Shown one piece after another: positions 53,701 through 64,000 of a DNA stretch of 64,000 nt. The notes under the pieces were generated by a model that was not told the DNA's origin, searched no databases, and worked only from the letters and a program-made list of their open reading frames with translations. Location of the stretch: the NCBI RefSeq assembly GCF_032854445.1, contig NC_088300.1, positions 60,050,984 through 60,114,983 of the forward strand, in the 5' to 3' direction. The position numbers and the translations under genes were made by a program. The DNA is from Liolophura sinensis (lineage: Eukaryota > Mollusca > Polyplacophora > Chitonida > Chitonidae). Position 1 is the first letter of the stretch, and the number at the start of each line of letters is the position of its first letter.

Positions 53701-56700
53701 TTGCCTTTTGTCATATTTTGACTGAACTGTCAGTTTTCTTTACTACACTTTGTCACTGGCATTAATAGTGTCCCCATGTTTTATCAGATTTAAGTTTATT
53801 AACATCTGAATCAGATTAAAGGATATTTTTGATATGTAATTTCAATACATGCAGTACAAGCTTATCCACTGATTGCAGTGAGGTGAGAACACACATTACG
53901 TTCTCTGCAAAAACACGCCTAATTCTTTGCAAAAAAAGTTGACAGGTTTTAAGGTAAATAACAGTTTTCCTTCATCTGATGTCTTTAACAGTCCACCACC
54001 AAAACTTCGGGAGACTTTTTTTGGTGAGTGAGAAATGTTGATGAGGAGTTTTACATTCTGAGTCAGGTAAGCCCAAACAGTCTTTACTGATCAGAACGCT
54101 GGCTTTGTAAATATGAGCCGCAAATCTGGCAACCTTCCTGGCAAATGTCCAATAAACTTCATACAGGTTTGTCACTTCCTCATACATGTATAATAACATA
54201 TCTAAAATATTGGCATGATTCAAAAACATATTATCATAATCGGATTGGGTGGGGGGGCCTCCGTGGCTCAGTTGGTCAGCTTAATGTCCCAGGAGACTCT
54301 CACCAATGCGGTCGTTGTGAGTTAAGTCCAGCACATCTCTGGCTGTACATTGGAAGGTCTGCCACCAACCTGCAGATAGTCCTGGGTTTCCCCCTGGGCT
54401 CTGCCTGGTTTCCTCCCACCATAATGCTGGTCGCCGTCGTATAAGTTAAATATTCTTGAGTATGGCGTAAAACATCAATCAAATACATAAAATAAACAAA
54501 TCATTTGATGTAAAGTAAATGTACTGCACAAATACAATGGCTTTAAGGTGGAAAATGAGACATACATGCATGCTGCCCAACACTTCACATAATTCTGATT
54601 ACATGTACAAATAGCTTAATCCACTTTAGTCGAGAAACACTATAAATTATTCTTACCTTCACACATACGTGCATAAATAAAGTACACATCTAGATACACC
54701 ATAAATGATCTACTGACTTTTGATTTTTGATGGAAAAAAATTTGATGGTAATGAACACCATAAATTATTACTTTTGGTGCTGAAACTTACATCTCCCAGT
54801 ACTTAGGATATCATCATGTCTTCCACAGAAACTTCAATACATCTTCGTCTAAGATTAGTACAATTCTCAGAATCAGACAAATAAGTAACTGTATATGGTG
54901 GAAACTGTAGCCAGCAGAGACATGTAGGTCTACATATAACTGTTTTATTCAGGTATATTTCACTTAAAATATGATGGCGTTCTGGGTCAGTGGTGGTGAA
55001 AGTTTGGGAGAGCCATGGAGAAACAGCAGCACCTGTTCATATCTCCTGACTTAATGCTGCAGCTTTAGGAGAGGAAAAGTGGTGAGGAGCCTATTTTACA
55101 AAACATATGTAACTTGCACCTAGTGTAATCTGCTTCTTAGTAACAAATACATTGTGAAGAGCGTAGTATAGTGCCTAATGCAAAGTTGGGACAGCTTTGT
55201 ACAACGGGACCCTACACTAAGTCAGTCCAGACTATAACCAGAACCCTATAATTAAAACCTCAAATCGTTATTACAGAAAGTAAATGACAAATAACCTCAG
55301 CGTATGTATTAAGTGACATCCCATGGCAAACATTATGGTCAAAGTTCATTTGCCAAAGAAACATGGGTAGAGGGCACATTTTTCTTATGTCAACATAACT
55401 GTGTAAATACATGGTGTCAGAGGACTATGAGCCAGACAGTAGAAATCTATACAACTTAGCAGCATGAACTAAGTACATGTATATGACTGCAGAAGTCATT
55501 ATGATATTGAATTGCTACAGATGATAGTTCTGGAAGCCAGGGCAATGGCATCTCTTGTTTAACCAGACTGTTAGATAAGGGAGAAAAGTGGTAAACCCAG
55601 ACTATAGCGTATATGTACATATCTTAGACTTGGCTTGGAACAGGTGTTCAACAAGGCCATGCTGATCCAATCAAGTTTTCTTGCAAGGGTAATACATCAA
55701 TGTATTAAAGAATGCGAAGTTTCTTCCCACAAATTTGTTTGAAATGTGAAACGTGTTATTTTAGAATTTTGTTTTATCTACTCGCTCTCACAACTTCATG
55801 TCATATTTATGTGTATCTATTTTTACAACTGAATTAGCCTACTTCTTTGTAAATGAAACTGATTCCACAAATAAATGTACCTTATAGTGCAGAACTAAAT
55901 AGCTATGAATACATAGCTTTGAAGACTGAACTATCACTTGGCCAACCACTAGATATTGTTCACGTGAGCTTCCCTGCAATTAGTAGCTACTAAGACTATT
56001 AAGAAATATACCCACATACACTGGGTAATTCAAACTAGTTCAAAGTTCAACACCATAATCAAGTTTGCAAATATGTAAAATCCGGTAAAACAGAAAACAA
56101 ACGAAGCAAAATTTTTCCCCCATATTGATCAGATCAGGGCCATAGTAAAAATTAGAACCAGGTTACAGGTCTGGAAATAATTTTTAAGCTGGTGCAGGAT
56201 ATAATAGCAAATTTTCCAGCTGTTCACATCTTCTAAAAAGTTAACATAGTTTAATATTAACCTGTCAGTTTGTCCTGTACAAAACACTGGGTCCATGTCA
56301 AAATAATATTTGGTGCTTGCCCAGCTGCTTATTTCCAGGCTATGGTAAGGACAAAAACAAAATGAAGCTTGTAAATGTATGTGTAAATGTATGTGTAAAA
56401 GCATAAAATCTGCAGATTTCGTGGTTTTCATTTGTTTTGTTTCTGTATCTAATTACACTGACAGTGGGGAGAGAGTGTGTACGCACCAAATTTAAAGACT
56501 GCTCTTTTTGTTCACAAGATTGACACACAAAGACAGCCAGTAACACCCACCCTCAAACATGTATGTCAAAAAAGTTTGATTTATAGGGTATACATGATTA
56601 TATGTCCTATAGTCTGCTACAGGTGCAAGAAAAAATGTTAACCATATTATCAAAATGAGGGAAAGCTGGCCTTATCACTGAAAATAGAGCGAGCACAAGA

Positions 56701-59700
56701 CCGGGAAAGTAAATGGATTCATGTAAGGAATCTTGCTCCTAGTCTTTGTTTTCTTTGAGGCCACCATTTCCCTAATGGCACAAATCACCTACAGGGATCT
56801 ATCTGCACAACACCTCAACTAACAGGCTATCCCCAGGGCCGTGTGAGGGGGTGGGGTTGCTCTGGGGTTCCCTCACACATGCTGGGATTGAGGATGGAAA
56901 TCTATCCCTAATTTACACTGTAAACCAATACAAACATGGAGCCAGAGGGGGTGTTTTATCAGGGAGAGGGGAAGGATAGGAACATGCTCAGAATACCTAA
57001 CTGCCTGCTCCAATAACAGCTTCCAGTGAAATATAGTTCCATTTAAAACAGGTGTCGTGTAATGTCTGTGGAGATCCACAAACACCAGGCATCTTCAATT
57101 AAACCAAGAAAACACAGCACTACAGATGATAAACAAACATACACCAGATATGTGGCTAACTTAATCCATTTGTAAAGAAGTGACATTTAAATTAAAGAAT
57201 TATAAGTCTGCTAAATTATTATGTATTGTTGTGATGCACCATGTGTCAAATACATGATATGTATACAGAGAAATAAACCTGGTACAAGTGCATGTATTAA
57301 ATTTCCAAGCTCAAAAATTAATATCTGTTTGTTTTCCATGTTTTCCATGGCAATCAAATAAAAATCATGAAACACTACACTTTTCTTTCTCTAATATTTG
57401 CTTTTTTATCTGACTAGCATTCAGCATCGTACTCAAAAAATTCATACGATCGCATTCAGGTTCATGGCTGAAGGAAACAAGAACCTGAAATAAACTATGC
57501 GCTTCATGAGGTACCAGACAGACCCTTGGACCCAAAAAAGCCACAGAAGAAACAGCGAGAACTGGATTTGAACACACAACATCAATGGTCAATTGCCAGA
57601 TTGTCACAGCGAGCCAGCACTTTCACTGTCTAAGCCAAACAGGGCCTCTCCTATTCAAATTTGAATTTAAAAATGCACATTACTGTTTCCCTGAAAGTTT
57701 CACATCACTTAGTTCAGGATAAGCCCATTTGCCAGTGCTTATCTGAGGTTTTCACATAGTAGAGGCAATAAATTGTCACACTTTAGACTGTGGCAATCCT
57801 GCAAACAATGTTTATTCATTCAAAGGCTTCAAACTAAATTTGAAGGGAGGGCTGTTTAGATCCTTGACTGGCACTGACACCCACATGTGGCAGTTAAGAA
57901 GTGTCCTAATCAGAGGGGACCAGATGGTCAAACCACTGGTTCTGGCCACACCCACAAACACTACCCTAATTCCTCAATCTTTTCTTATATGAAAGAGGAA
58001 CTTTCAATGCAATTTGTGCACATTTTGAAGTTGATTTTGAAAACAAAAGTACATTGATGGAATGGGCTCATTTCTGGGCTTTACCAAAAGTGGAGTTTTA
58101 TTAGACTACACAGAATAATTCCTTCAAAATATGCTTGAATGAAAACCTTCCAAACATGTAGGACGATTTAAGACAGTAACACCCATCCCCCACCCCTCAC
58201 AATCACATGCACACTTCAGCCTCAAACACACACCCAGGGTATTCAGAATCATTCCCTTGAAATAAGATCTGATTATAAATCTGTTCTCACTTCTCTCTGA
58301 TGAGCTGATGAAGAGTTGGAGGGTTTGTTAGTGACCAGTCAGGGCTGACCAGTACTATCTTCACACTCCCCATGAGGTCACCAAATGTTAAGTATAATGG
58401 GACTAGGGCTGAACTATATGTACATGTAGGTTTGTGTGTAAATTTAGTATAAACAGAGAAGTCCATAAAACCATGGCAGGATGGAAAAAAATATACACAT
58501 TTAAAAAAAAACAATGACACATTCTTGAACTGTTCACCTTTCAGCTCAGCCTTCAAGATAAATAAGTACTGTTGTGGATGATTTGACTTCATATTCCTGT
58601 AATGAAATTCCCAACCAAATATCATTAATACAACCCATGTTTTGTGACATCAATATTAATAGAAAATCTACTTTAACATATGTCTTGAGCGCTGATCATA
58701 AACATAATGTACATCATCAGATTTATCCACTTAAATATTTCCACTGAAAATTATCTCTTTTTCAGCTGACAAGTTTGTGTATGCATGCATTCACAAACTT
58801 ATCACAGAGGTCTTCTACTCCTAAATGCACAAACACAGCATGTTACATGGACATACCCTGCCTGAAACTAGCAAGGTCATTAAGGTCTTTAGCAAATTTT
58901 CAAAAGCACTATACATGTATTTACGGTTTCCCCACACCATAATGTATACTCAAGAATAAATATTAGGGTAGGGTCTAAAACACCAAGCAAACCAAGAAAT
59001 ACATACATGTACACGGACAGACATTTTCAAAGGATTGAAAATTGTGAGACTTTGTTTGGACAACTGTTGCATTTGCCTCCAATGTAATAAAAATTTGCTT
59101 AAGGATTAGTATGGAAGACATGGAAGACACATTCATTCAATTCTCTTAACCTCAACAAGCTGCTTCCGTAATAAAAGTTTTTTGCACAGATTAAAAGATT
59201 GCTAATGTCTGTACTTGACTAATCAAAGCAAAACTTAACATACACAAATGTTTCCCGAACACTCAAAAGTCCCATATTTATGTGTAAATTTTATGAAGTT
59301 TTGTATAAGCCTTTTTAAAAAACTCTCTATTTTAAGCGCATCCTCTTTCTATACCCAGCATCTCTCTGTACACCCCACTGAGGTACATGTAATTTGTGTT
59401 CTGGCTTGATCAAGATGTCTGGAAGCACTTGAAGCATTCCTAAACAATACAGCATGTTCCACAGGACGCATCCATCAACCTGTGATTAACCAGCCTGTAA
59501 ACTCCCTTTTGAACCTGCAGAGTATCTCCTGCCCAATAAAATTCTAATTTCCTGCCAACTAGAGAACCTGTTCATCTGGGTGTGTAGTATGGTTCAGTAC
59601 CGCCATATGGCATCTATTCTAGACTCATGTATGCCAACTCTAGCAACCTGAAACATATACACATGCACAGGGAGGTTTTATACTGCATTTCTACCCCTTG

Positions 59701-62700
59701 TTATAATCCATCCAGTGTGGCATATGCAAGCTGGGGTCTCAGTCACATTTTGTGCGGAGTGACAGGAATTTAAAATTAAAAAATGACTATATATGTTTGG
59801 AGAGGAAGTAAACTGAAAATTGCGAAAACTCTGACCTGACGCTCTTGAAAGCATGGGAAATTTGAAGGACATAGTTTAACGGAGGCGTAAACTGGGGAAA
59901 CCATGTTAAAAATCATGAGACAAATAATGTTTTCCTGTACCTTGTCATTGTACTGAGTGGATGTATTTTTTGATTTGTTTTTTGGTGAGATGCTCCGGGG
60001 TGAATGGTTTGCCCTGGCATGCTACCCCCCACAGGCCCCTGGGGGTGCCGCAGGGCGAGAGAGAAATATTCCATAAAAGCATGCAACTGATCATGCTGTT
60101 ACTGTCCAACTATTTTACCGTCTTAATGTCCAACAAAAGCTTGCAGTGTTAAATCTTCCAAATCTGTCTCAACTATCGTTCAGACAGACCTTCGTGCCGT
60201 TATAATCTGAACAATAGTAATTCTTCAGAGAACTACTAATTCATCCCACTCTATAGAGAGCTAGTCAGTTACAAAGTATGTGTACATGTACTGTACTGCT
60301 AATAACCTAATACACTGTAAGCCATGGTTACATAACCCCGGGGTATTTCTGGTACTGCATGCATTGGCCATGTCTGCTATTCACAGCTCTGACAAGGTTA
60401 TGCAACCAGCCAGGAACATAAATCAAAAAGGAAACATGATCCAGCTAAAAAAAAAAATAACAAAAGTTACTTCAATGGTGGTGTGTGCTGGTGTCATACA
60501 CCATACTCATATGTAATTAATTAACAAAACAATAAATCCAAAAACCATGAAACAAACAGACAACAAACCTGATAATCTTTCTCTTCCAGATTAACAAAGT
60601 CATCAGGATGGATATTTGGCATCTTCCTGTAATACTGCAGGTTGTTAAGCATCACTGTGTGGTTTGGGTTAGCCAAAAAATAGGTGTACGCCGCTGCAAC
60701 TGCCTGCTTAACATCATTTGTCTGAAAAAAAAAGAAAGAAAAGAAAACAATATTTACCCAATATCATAACAGCTAGAGTACAGTATTTCCCCTAAAGTTT
60801 GATATGTAACAATGTAATTTCAGAAATACCTAAAGGCCTTAAAATGAATGAATGAATGAATAATTATGGCTTAACGCCATATTGGCAATCTTTCAACCAT
60901 ACTGTGGCGAGAACAAGTTCAAAACAGGAGCCAGTAAATGGTTTTCGATTGGATGAGAACACCAAAAATGAAACAAAAATAGATGAACATGTCTAAAAAC
61001 AGCTAAAAAGAACCAAACCTTAATTAAAACTCGAAAACCACAAAACAGGCCTTAAAATGATAATTTTGTTGCCAACACTTTAGGTTTCCTGATAAAAAAT
61101 TAATCACACTTCCCAAAAAAGTCTCAAGTATGCCTATAAAGTAGATAAATCAATAAAAATCAAGCAAAATGTGTCATTTACAAAATGCTAAACTTTAGGT
61201 AAAATACAGTAATCAGAACATAAAGGCTTTAATTTGTAGCACATTGCAGCAAACAACGCCCAAAATTCATAGCAGAGTAACAGATTTATTAAGAAAGGCA
61301 ATCTGTTTTGTTTCAAACTTGATGGCAACTTCCCCTTCTTCCTTTCCTTCCAAACCTATGATGTTCTAGTTACAGATATGAGAGGTTGAGAATTATTTCC
61401 TTGTAGCTGGCGTAATGTACAAGTGTGCACAATTGTACATGGTACATATTGTATATAAAAAACGAATTTCACGGACATATACCCACACATAAACATACCA
61501 ACTTTGCAGAACCAACATGAAGCTATTCTTATGGAAATTACACGTACATAATACAGATTTCACTAAAATGTGCTACTTTATGAAATGTAAAAGTGCCATC
61601 GGCCGGATTTGATCCCATGGCTTGCCATAGTCCCCATTGTAAACTACTGCATTTCACGTAAAGTTTAGCTGTTATCAAGTGACACATTTTGCTTGCTTCT
61701 GATTGATGCATCCACCTAACAGGACCACTTTTGTGGAGTCTGATTAATTTCTTATCAGAAAAAATTGAGAGGTGGCATTACAAGTACCATTTAAAACCTT
61801 TATGCACTTCTAAACTGCATTCTTAGTTATAAACATTAGGTGAAATACAAGACTTCAAGAATATTGCAAAGGCTTTTTTGATACATGAACAAATATTATC
61901 ACTCCTGTATGCATAGTGTTTAGTATGCATGTCTTATACTATTATACAATTTACAGACACATGTGCAGGATGAAAATATTCATGTAGTATATATGAATCA
62001 TTAACACGCTGGTACCTTCATAATAAAGACCAAAAGTCAACTGCACTGTTCAATGCCTGACAATAACTTGTGGATGTATTAGAGTTCACTATTAAAGACG
62101 CTGGTGTACATGAAGGAGAGCACGTACTACAGGGAGGATGTCAGTGATCCACATCTGTTAACAGTATAGTATTCTACTCTGCATGGATGTAGCAGACTAA
62201 CAGCTCAGTAGACTGTAGTGTACATGTACATCCCAAGTGTATCACAGTCCACAACCACCTCTTTAACAAGCTTAATTCTAACCATTCATACATGTACACA
62301 TATTGCACAGTGAGAGCCTTATTATACTGAGCATGGTGATAGTTAAACAGCTTTAAGGCAATTAGAGCTATGGCTTTACTAATGTTCACAACTGGTGCAG
62401 ATTGTTCTGTTTTTATATCACACTATAATATCTGATATTATCAGGCAGTCTTCTTGCCTGTAAATCACAAAATAATATTGGTGTTGCCTAAAGTACCCGG
62501 ATGTGTGCAACATTCAAAAGGACAATTTTGATCATTAATATAGACTGTCAGTCAGTCAAGCAAAACAGGAAGTATGGTGTATTCTCAAAATTCAAATGCA
62601 CATTCATAACAACTTGTAACGGGTTGGAAACATTTAGTGATTGAAGACTGCCTGATAAATTAAGAATCAATACGCAGCAGTGAATCATCCGCAAAACAGG

Positions 62701-64000
62701 TTTTAATTATACAGTTTCGCAAAGAATAACAGAACAGATTTAGCAGGAAATTCTCAACATCATTTGACAGTTACACTGAAACAAATCTCCAAGCACGCGT
62801 TCATTCAAGTCCCATCTCCATTTGATCAATTGCAATGGATATGTTGTTGGATTGCTGAACTTTAGCCCGACACCATTAAGGAATTATTAAGTGCCTGTAG
62901 CAGAGCAGGGAGTTAGGATGATGAACAGTCCAAGATTGCTCTGATGTTAGGTTTGGCAAATATTTTGTTTGGCCAAGGAAGGTCCCAAACCAGTGTCAGG
63001 GCGCATGGCAGGTTGTTAGGGCGTTTGAGACAAAAATTACCTATTTAATACATGTCCACAGCCTTAAGTTTGCAGACACTTATGTTACTGTGTTTTAGAT
63101 TTATCACAAGTATGACGGTGATTGCTTATTTCCTGGGCCTTGGCGATGTTCAAATCCTACCTCTGTACAAACAGCCCCAATATACATCTAGTTGACAAGG
63201 GCAGGTAACTACATCAGGTTTTCAAATGGAGCACACTCCAACATAGGTTTGGGGCCAAACCTAGTCAGAGCAATCTTGAATTAGATGAAGAACTGACTAT
63301 GAAATTTAAGTTCTCCACTGGAAGCCACACTGGGTCTTTCAGCATTAATAAAAATGTTTGAAGGATGAATGATTATACAACCATCTCTTTCATCACATTT
63401 CCAATAAATGATAGGTGTTTCAGAAGTTAATCTGCAGTAAAATGCAACGATTAACTAACACTTTAGAAAATGTGTTTGCAATATTTAAAATGGAACAAGT
63501 AAGGTTAAAGCATGATGTGTCTGTGGGAAATTTTCCTCATCAGCTGACAGTCAAACTGAGAGGCACTATGCATGTCTATTCATTCAAGTCCCGCCTCCTT
63601 TCTGTCAAACTAAAACGGATCTTCTCTCAGAACAGTAATATTTATAAAACCACAATGCATAGTGAAAACAATTTCAAGTAAACTAAAATAAATATTTACT
63701 ATATCTCCTAAGACAAACATGCATATGCTCACCTTAAATGCACAAATCTGTAGATAATCGTATGGTTTTAATTCCACAAAAGCCTGTGTAATACTTCTGA
63801 ATATGTTCATCGCACGAGGACCTTCTCCAAGATTCCTTAGTTTGCATCTCCTTACACACTCAACGTTTTTTACCAAATCTTGAATAAGGAACAAATTTAA
63901 CAGTTGCTCGCCATGGTCATGAATAAAATCCCTGGCCACATTTGAGGCACCGTCTTGCTTACAATGCAAACGGCACTTGTACACTACATCAGAATAGTGC
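29710..64000 (-). CDS. P3H: prolyl 3-hydroxylase (leprecan family) with two dioxygenase modules; 5' end outside window
   Basis: This family hydroxylates C-3 of proline in collagen chains in the endoplasmic reticulum, using Fe(II) and 2-oxoglutarate. Exons 5' to 3': 64000-63733 (partial), 60721-60569, 51985-51805, 50570-50445, 42454-42321, 41772-41680, 41108-40884, 40228-40163, 39731-39587, 38924-38837, 36558-36486, 36192-35838, 34742-34644, 32193-32046, 31833-31719, 30844-30772, 30321-29710 (TAA). All have AG/GT borders, and phases agree at every junction except for one extra base inside 36192-35838. About 980 residues are visible. The assignment rests on CXXXC repeats, YDYLQ/HYHYLQYAYFK motifs, and the C-terminal HADN...PHGVKAVTKGERCALALWFT core. 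Known P3H proteins of about 700-750 residues have one such core; this has two. Which paralogue it is cannot be told. Confidence 0.9.
31240..31507 (-). mobile_element. full-length tRNA-derived SINE in a P3H intron
   Basis: A complete copy in minus orientation: head at 31507 (GGGGCCTCTGTGGCTCGGTT), B box (GTTCAAATCCAGCTCGTGC) near 31420, body with GCCGGAGAGGAAGCCAGCA, the ACTCAAGAATATTTCACTTA block, and a TTTATTTATTTATTT tail at 31240. It lies between exons 30844 and 31719, on the same strand as the host gene. Confidence 0.85.
35195..35405. repeat. dispersed repeat copy A (partner at 37.3 kb)
   Basis: It shares CTGATTCTGAATCTGCTTT-like sequence, CTATCTTTGTAACTTTTTGA, GAGATATA, CCTGTAAC, AGAACTAC and CAAGACATG in order with 37290-37475, about 190 bases with scattered differences. 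Both lie in introns around the end of dioxygenase module 1. Confidence 0.7.
35762..35837 (-). promoter_or_regulatory. possible alternative end: read-through tail plus ATTAAA
   Basis: If the donor AAG|GTAGAG at 35838/35837 is not used, the frame continues for 18 codons (VENADECSSVNDADVVMP) to TAG at 35781-35783. An ATTAAA hexamer follows at 35767-35762 on the minus strand. Such a transcript would encode a protein with module 1 only. It may be chance, as the signal is very close to the stop. Confidence 0.25.
36353..36430 (-). mobile_element. severely 5'-truncated LINE 3' end
   Basis: On the minus strand this reads GTTCTCGCCATGATATTGC, TGAAATATTGCCAAGG, GTTAAGCCATAATC and (ATTC)n. That is the same 3' end as the LINE at 22.66-22.74 kb, with only about 65 unique bases kept. 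It lies in a P3H intron. Confidence 0.75.
37290..37475. repeat. dispersed repeat copy B (partner at 35.2 kb)
   Basis: Same orientation as the 35.2 kb copy. It shares GATTCTGAATCTGCTTT, CTATCTTTGTAACTTTTTGA, the CCTGTAACTCAAGAACTAC region and a CCAAGACATG motif. Confidence 0.7.
40563..40827 (-). mobile_element. tRNA-derived SINE, diverged, in a P3H intron
   Basis: Near full length in minus orientation: tail TTTATTTATCTGATTG, CATACTCAGGAATATTTCA, GGAAACCGGGCAGAGGCCAG, AGAGAGGAAGCCAGCATG, and a worn tRNA head around 40750-40827. It ends only about 55 bases from exon 40884. Confidence 0.75.
41126..41180 (-). mobile_element. SINE tail fragment
   Basis: Only the A-rich end (ATTTATTTATTTGATTGG) and a worn TTCGAGAATATTTCA block remain. 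It begins about 18 bases upstream of the P3H exon that starts at 41108. Confidence 0.6.
46250..46390. repeat. dispersed repeat (partner at 58.06 kb)
   Basis: It shares with 58055-58180, in the same order, an ACATTGAT...GGAATGG block, GGGCTT...CAAAAAGT, CACACAGAATAAT-like and AATATGCTTGAAT segments over about 130 bases with indels. Confidence 0.65.
48361..48530. repeat. local duplicated segment, copy 1
   Basis: Similar to 49018-49180 in the same orientation: ACGAAACTGTTGATTGCCAG against GTGAAACTGTTGTTTGCCAG, then TTTCAAAATATAAAC, then an AATACTTT...ATTATTCA tail. Unit spacing is about 655 bases. Confidence 0.65.
49018..49180. repeat. local duplicated segment, copy 2
   Basis: Partner of 48361-48530; see that entry for the shared blocks. 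The difference pattern suggests an old duplication or two insertions of one element. Confidence 0.6.
49887..50492. repeat. 102-bp minisatellite built from the 3' end of a P3H exon and its splice donor
   Basis: Unit starts (TATACATAAAGTAGG-type) fall at 49887, 49989, 50091, 50193, 50295 and 50391: periods 102,102,102,102,96. On the minus strand each unit is two 51-base half-units. Half A reads TATGTGGC...CATTACCATTACCTGCAG...GTGTAAG. Half B (TATGTGACTAGTCATTATC...TTGTAGTATACC) is its diverged twin with an in-frame TAG. The rightmost half A overlaps the true exon end (exon 50570-50445; HYHYLQYAYFK then donor GTAAGT). Six copies of the GTAAGT donor are present, the five decoys lying downstream in the intron. 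Confidence 0.9.
54254..54500 (+). mobile_element. full-length tRNA-derived SINE
   Basis: The best plus-strand copy: GGGGCCTCCGTGGCTCAGTT (A box), GTTGTGAGTTAAGTCCAGC (B box), the body with CTGGTTTCCTCCCACCATAA, GTCGCCGTCGTATAAGT, ATTCTTGAGTATGGCGTAAA, then an ATCAAATACATAAAATAAAC tail. Confidence 0.85.
57420..57652 (-). mobile_element. old, diverged tRNA-derived SINE
   Basis: On the minus strand the head reads GGAGAGGCCCTGTTTGGCTT with a B box GTGTTCAAATCCAGTTCTCG. The far end keeps a worn CGTACTCAAAAAATTCATAC block that matches the tail of the other copies. Confidence 0.6.
58055..58180. repeat. dispersed repeat (partner at 46.25 kb)
   Basis: See 46250-46390 for the shared blocks; same orientation. 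Confidence 0.6.
60843..61050 (-). mobile_element. 5'-truncated LINE 3' end, about 200 bp
   Basis: On the minus strand it reads GGTTTTCGAGTTTTAATT, AACATGTTCATC-like sequence, ATCGAAAACC, CTTGTTCTCGCCACAGTATG, GTTAAGCCATAATTATTC and (ATTC)n, matching the 3' UTR of the LINE at 22535-22737. Confidence 0.8.
62739..63600. repeat. cluster of direct and inverted repeats in a P3H intron
   Basis: GGAAATTCTCAACATCATTT...TTCATTCAAGTCCCATCTCC (62739-62822) resembles GGGAAATTTTCCTCATCAGC...TTCATTCAAGTCCCGCCTCC (63521-63600). Between them, CAAGATTGCTCTGATGTTAG (about 62929) is nearly the reverse complement of CTAGTCAGAGCAATCTTG (about 63259), which would make the 62926-63282 segment a foldback element. 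Confidence 0.55.

Larger units (their letters stand above)
51986..60568 (-). other. P3H intron body, 8.6 kb
   Basis: No exon is needed here: phases of the exons on both sides match directly. It holds a full SINE at 54254-54500, a worn one at 57420-57652, a SINE-tail-like fragment near 58920-58985, and the 58.06 kb repeat. No gene was recognised on the plus strand. Confidence 0.5.
60722..63732 (-). other. P3H intron body, 3.0 kb
   Basis: No further exon fits. It contains the truncated LINE end at 60.84-61.05 kb, and near the 5' side a cluster of repeated blocks: direct similarity of 62739-62822 with 63521-63600, and inverted similarity of 62926-62955 with 63251-63282. Confidence 0.5.
41680..64000 (-). 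other. P3H: N-terminal CXXXC/TPR-like part of the prolyl 3-hydroxylase (exons 1-6 in window)
   Basis: Four CXXXC motifs are visible: CRLHC, CVRRC (63.7-64.0 kb), CRFEC (51.9 kb) and CQLGC (50.5 kb). Each sits in a repeat with the family pattern of a CXXXC helix pair followed by YDYLQ- or HYHYLQ-type motifs and a helix rich in AAQAAESYLLFKP. Leprecan and CRTAP proteins share this arrangement, which mediates assembly of the hydroxylation complex. Exon phases 0,0,1,1,0,0 are continuous. The signal peptide and first repeats would lie beyond 64000. Confidence 0.85.

Noticed and set aside
61590-61660. tRNA-like B-box motif (GCCGGATTTGATCCC)
   Set aside because: No matching A box or body; could be chance or a very old SINE.

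Overview
This is eukaryotic DNA, most likely from a mollusc or a related lophotrochozoan. Evidence: genes split by GT-AG introns, AT-rich and TACATGTA-rich spacers, a repeated tRNA-derived SINE, a LINE with an RNase H domain, a Tigger/pogo relic, and a collagen-modification gene. The taxonomic call is inference. Nothing bacterial or viral was seen.

Layout. 1-7.2 kb holds no gene I can support: SINE copies, AT microsatellites and two minisatellites. 7.27-12.3 kb is a plus-strand gene with a TATA box, a 5' UTR exon, seven coding exons and a poly(A) signal. It encodes a medium-chain (zinc-ADH-like) dehydrogenase/reductase. Exons 9199-10275 need about ten one-base corrections to read through, so this is either a recent pseudogene or a stretch of poor consensus. 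A 73-bp tandem repeat lies just past its poly(A) signal. 12.8-18.1 kb is repeat-rich, including a foldback element inside a SINE. 18.1-22.7 kb is one plus-strand LINE copy that has lost its zinc knuckles, half of its endonuclease and the RT catalytic box. 22.7-26.9 kb is gene-poor. 26.9-28.1 kb is a decayed Tigger/pogo transposase.

29.7-64.0 kb is one long minus-strand gene of the prolyl 3-hydroxylase (leprecan) family, whose 5' end lies beyond the window. I could place 17 exons whose phases agree. The protein has a CXXXC/TPR-like N-terminal part, then two successive 2-oxoglutarate/Fe(II) dioxygenase-type modules, then a long acidic tail ending in RNEL, an ER-retention-like signal. Module 2 has the usual catalytic motifs. 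Module 1 is shortened and diverged but has the same intron phases, so the C-terminal domain was duplicated inside the gene. Module 1 also carries one frameshifting base.

The strongest oddities are this duplicated module and a 102-bp minisatellite (two 51-bp half-units, about six copies) in one of the gene's introns. Each half-unit is a copy of the neighbouring exon's 3' end together with its splice donor.
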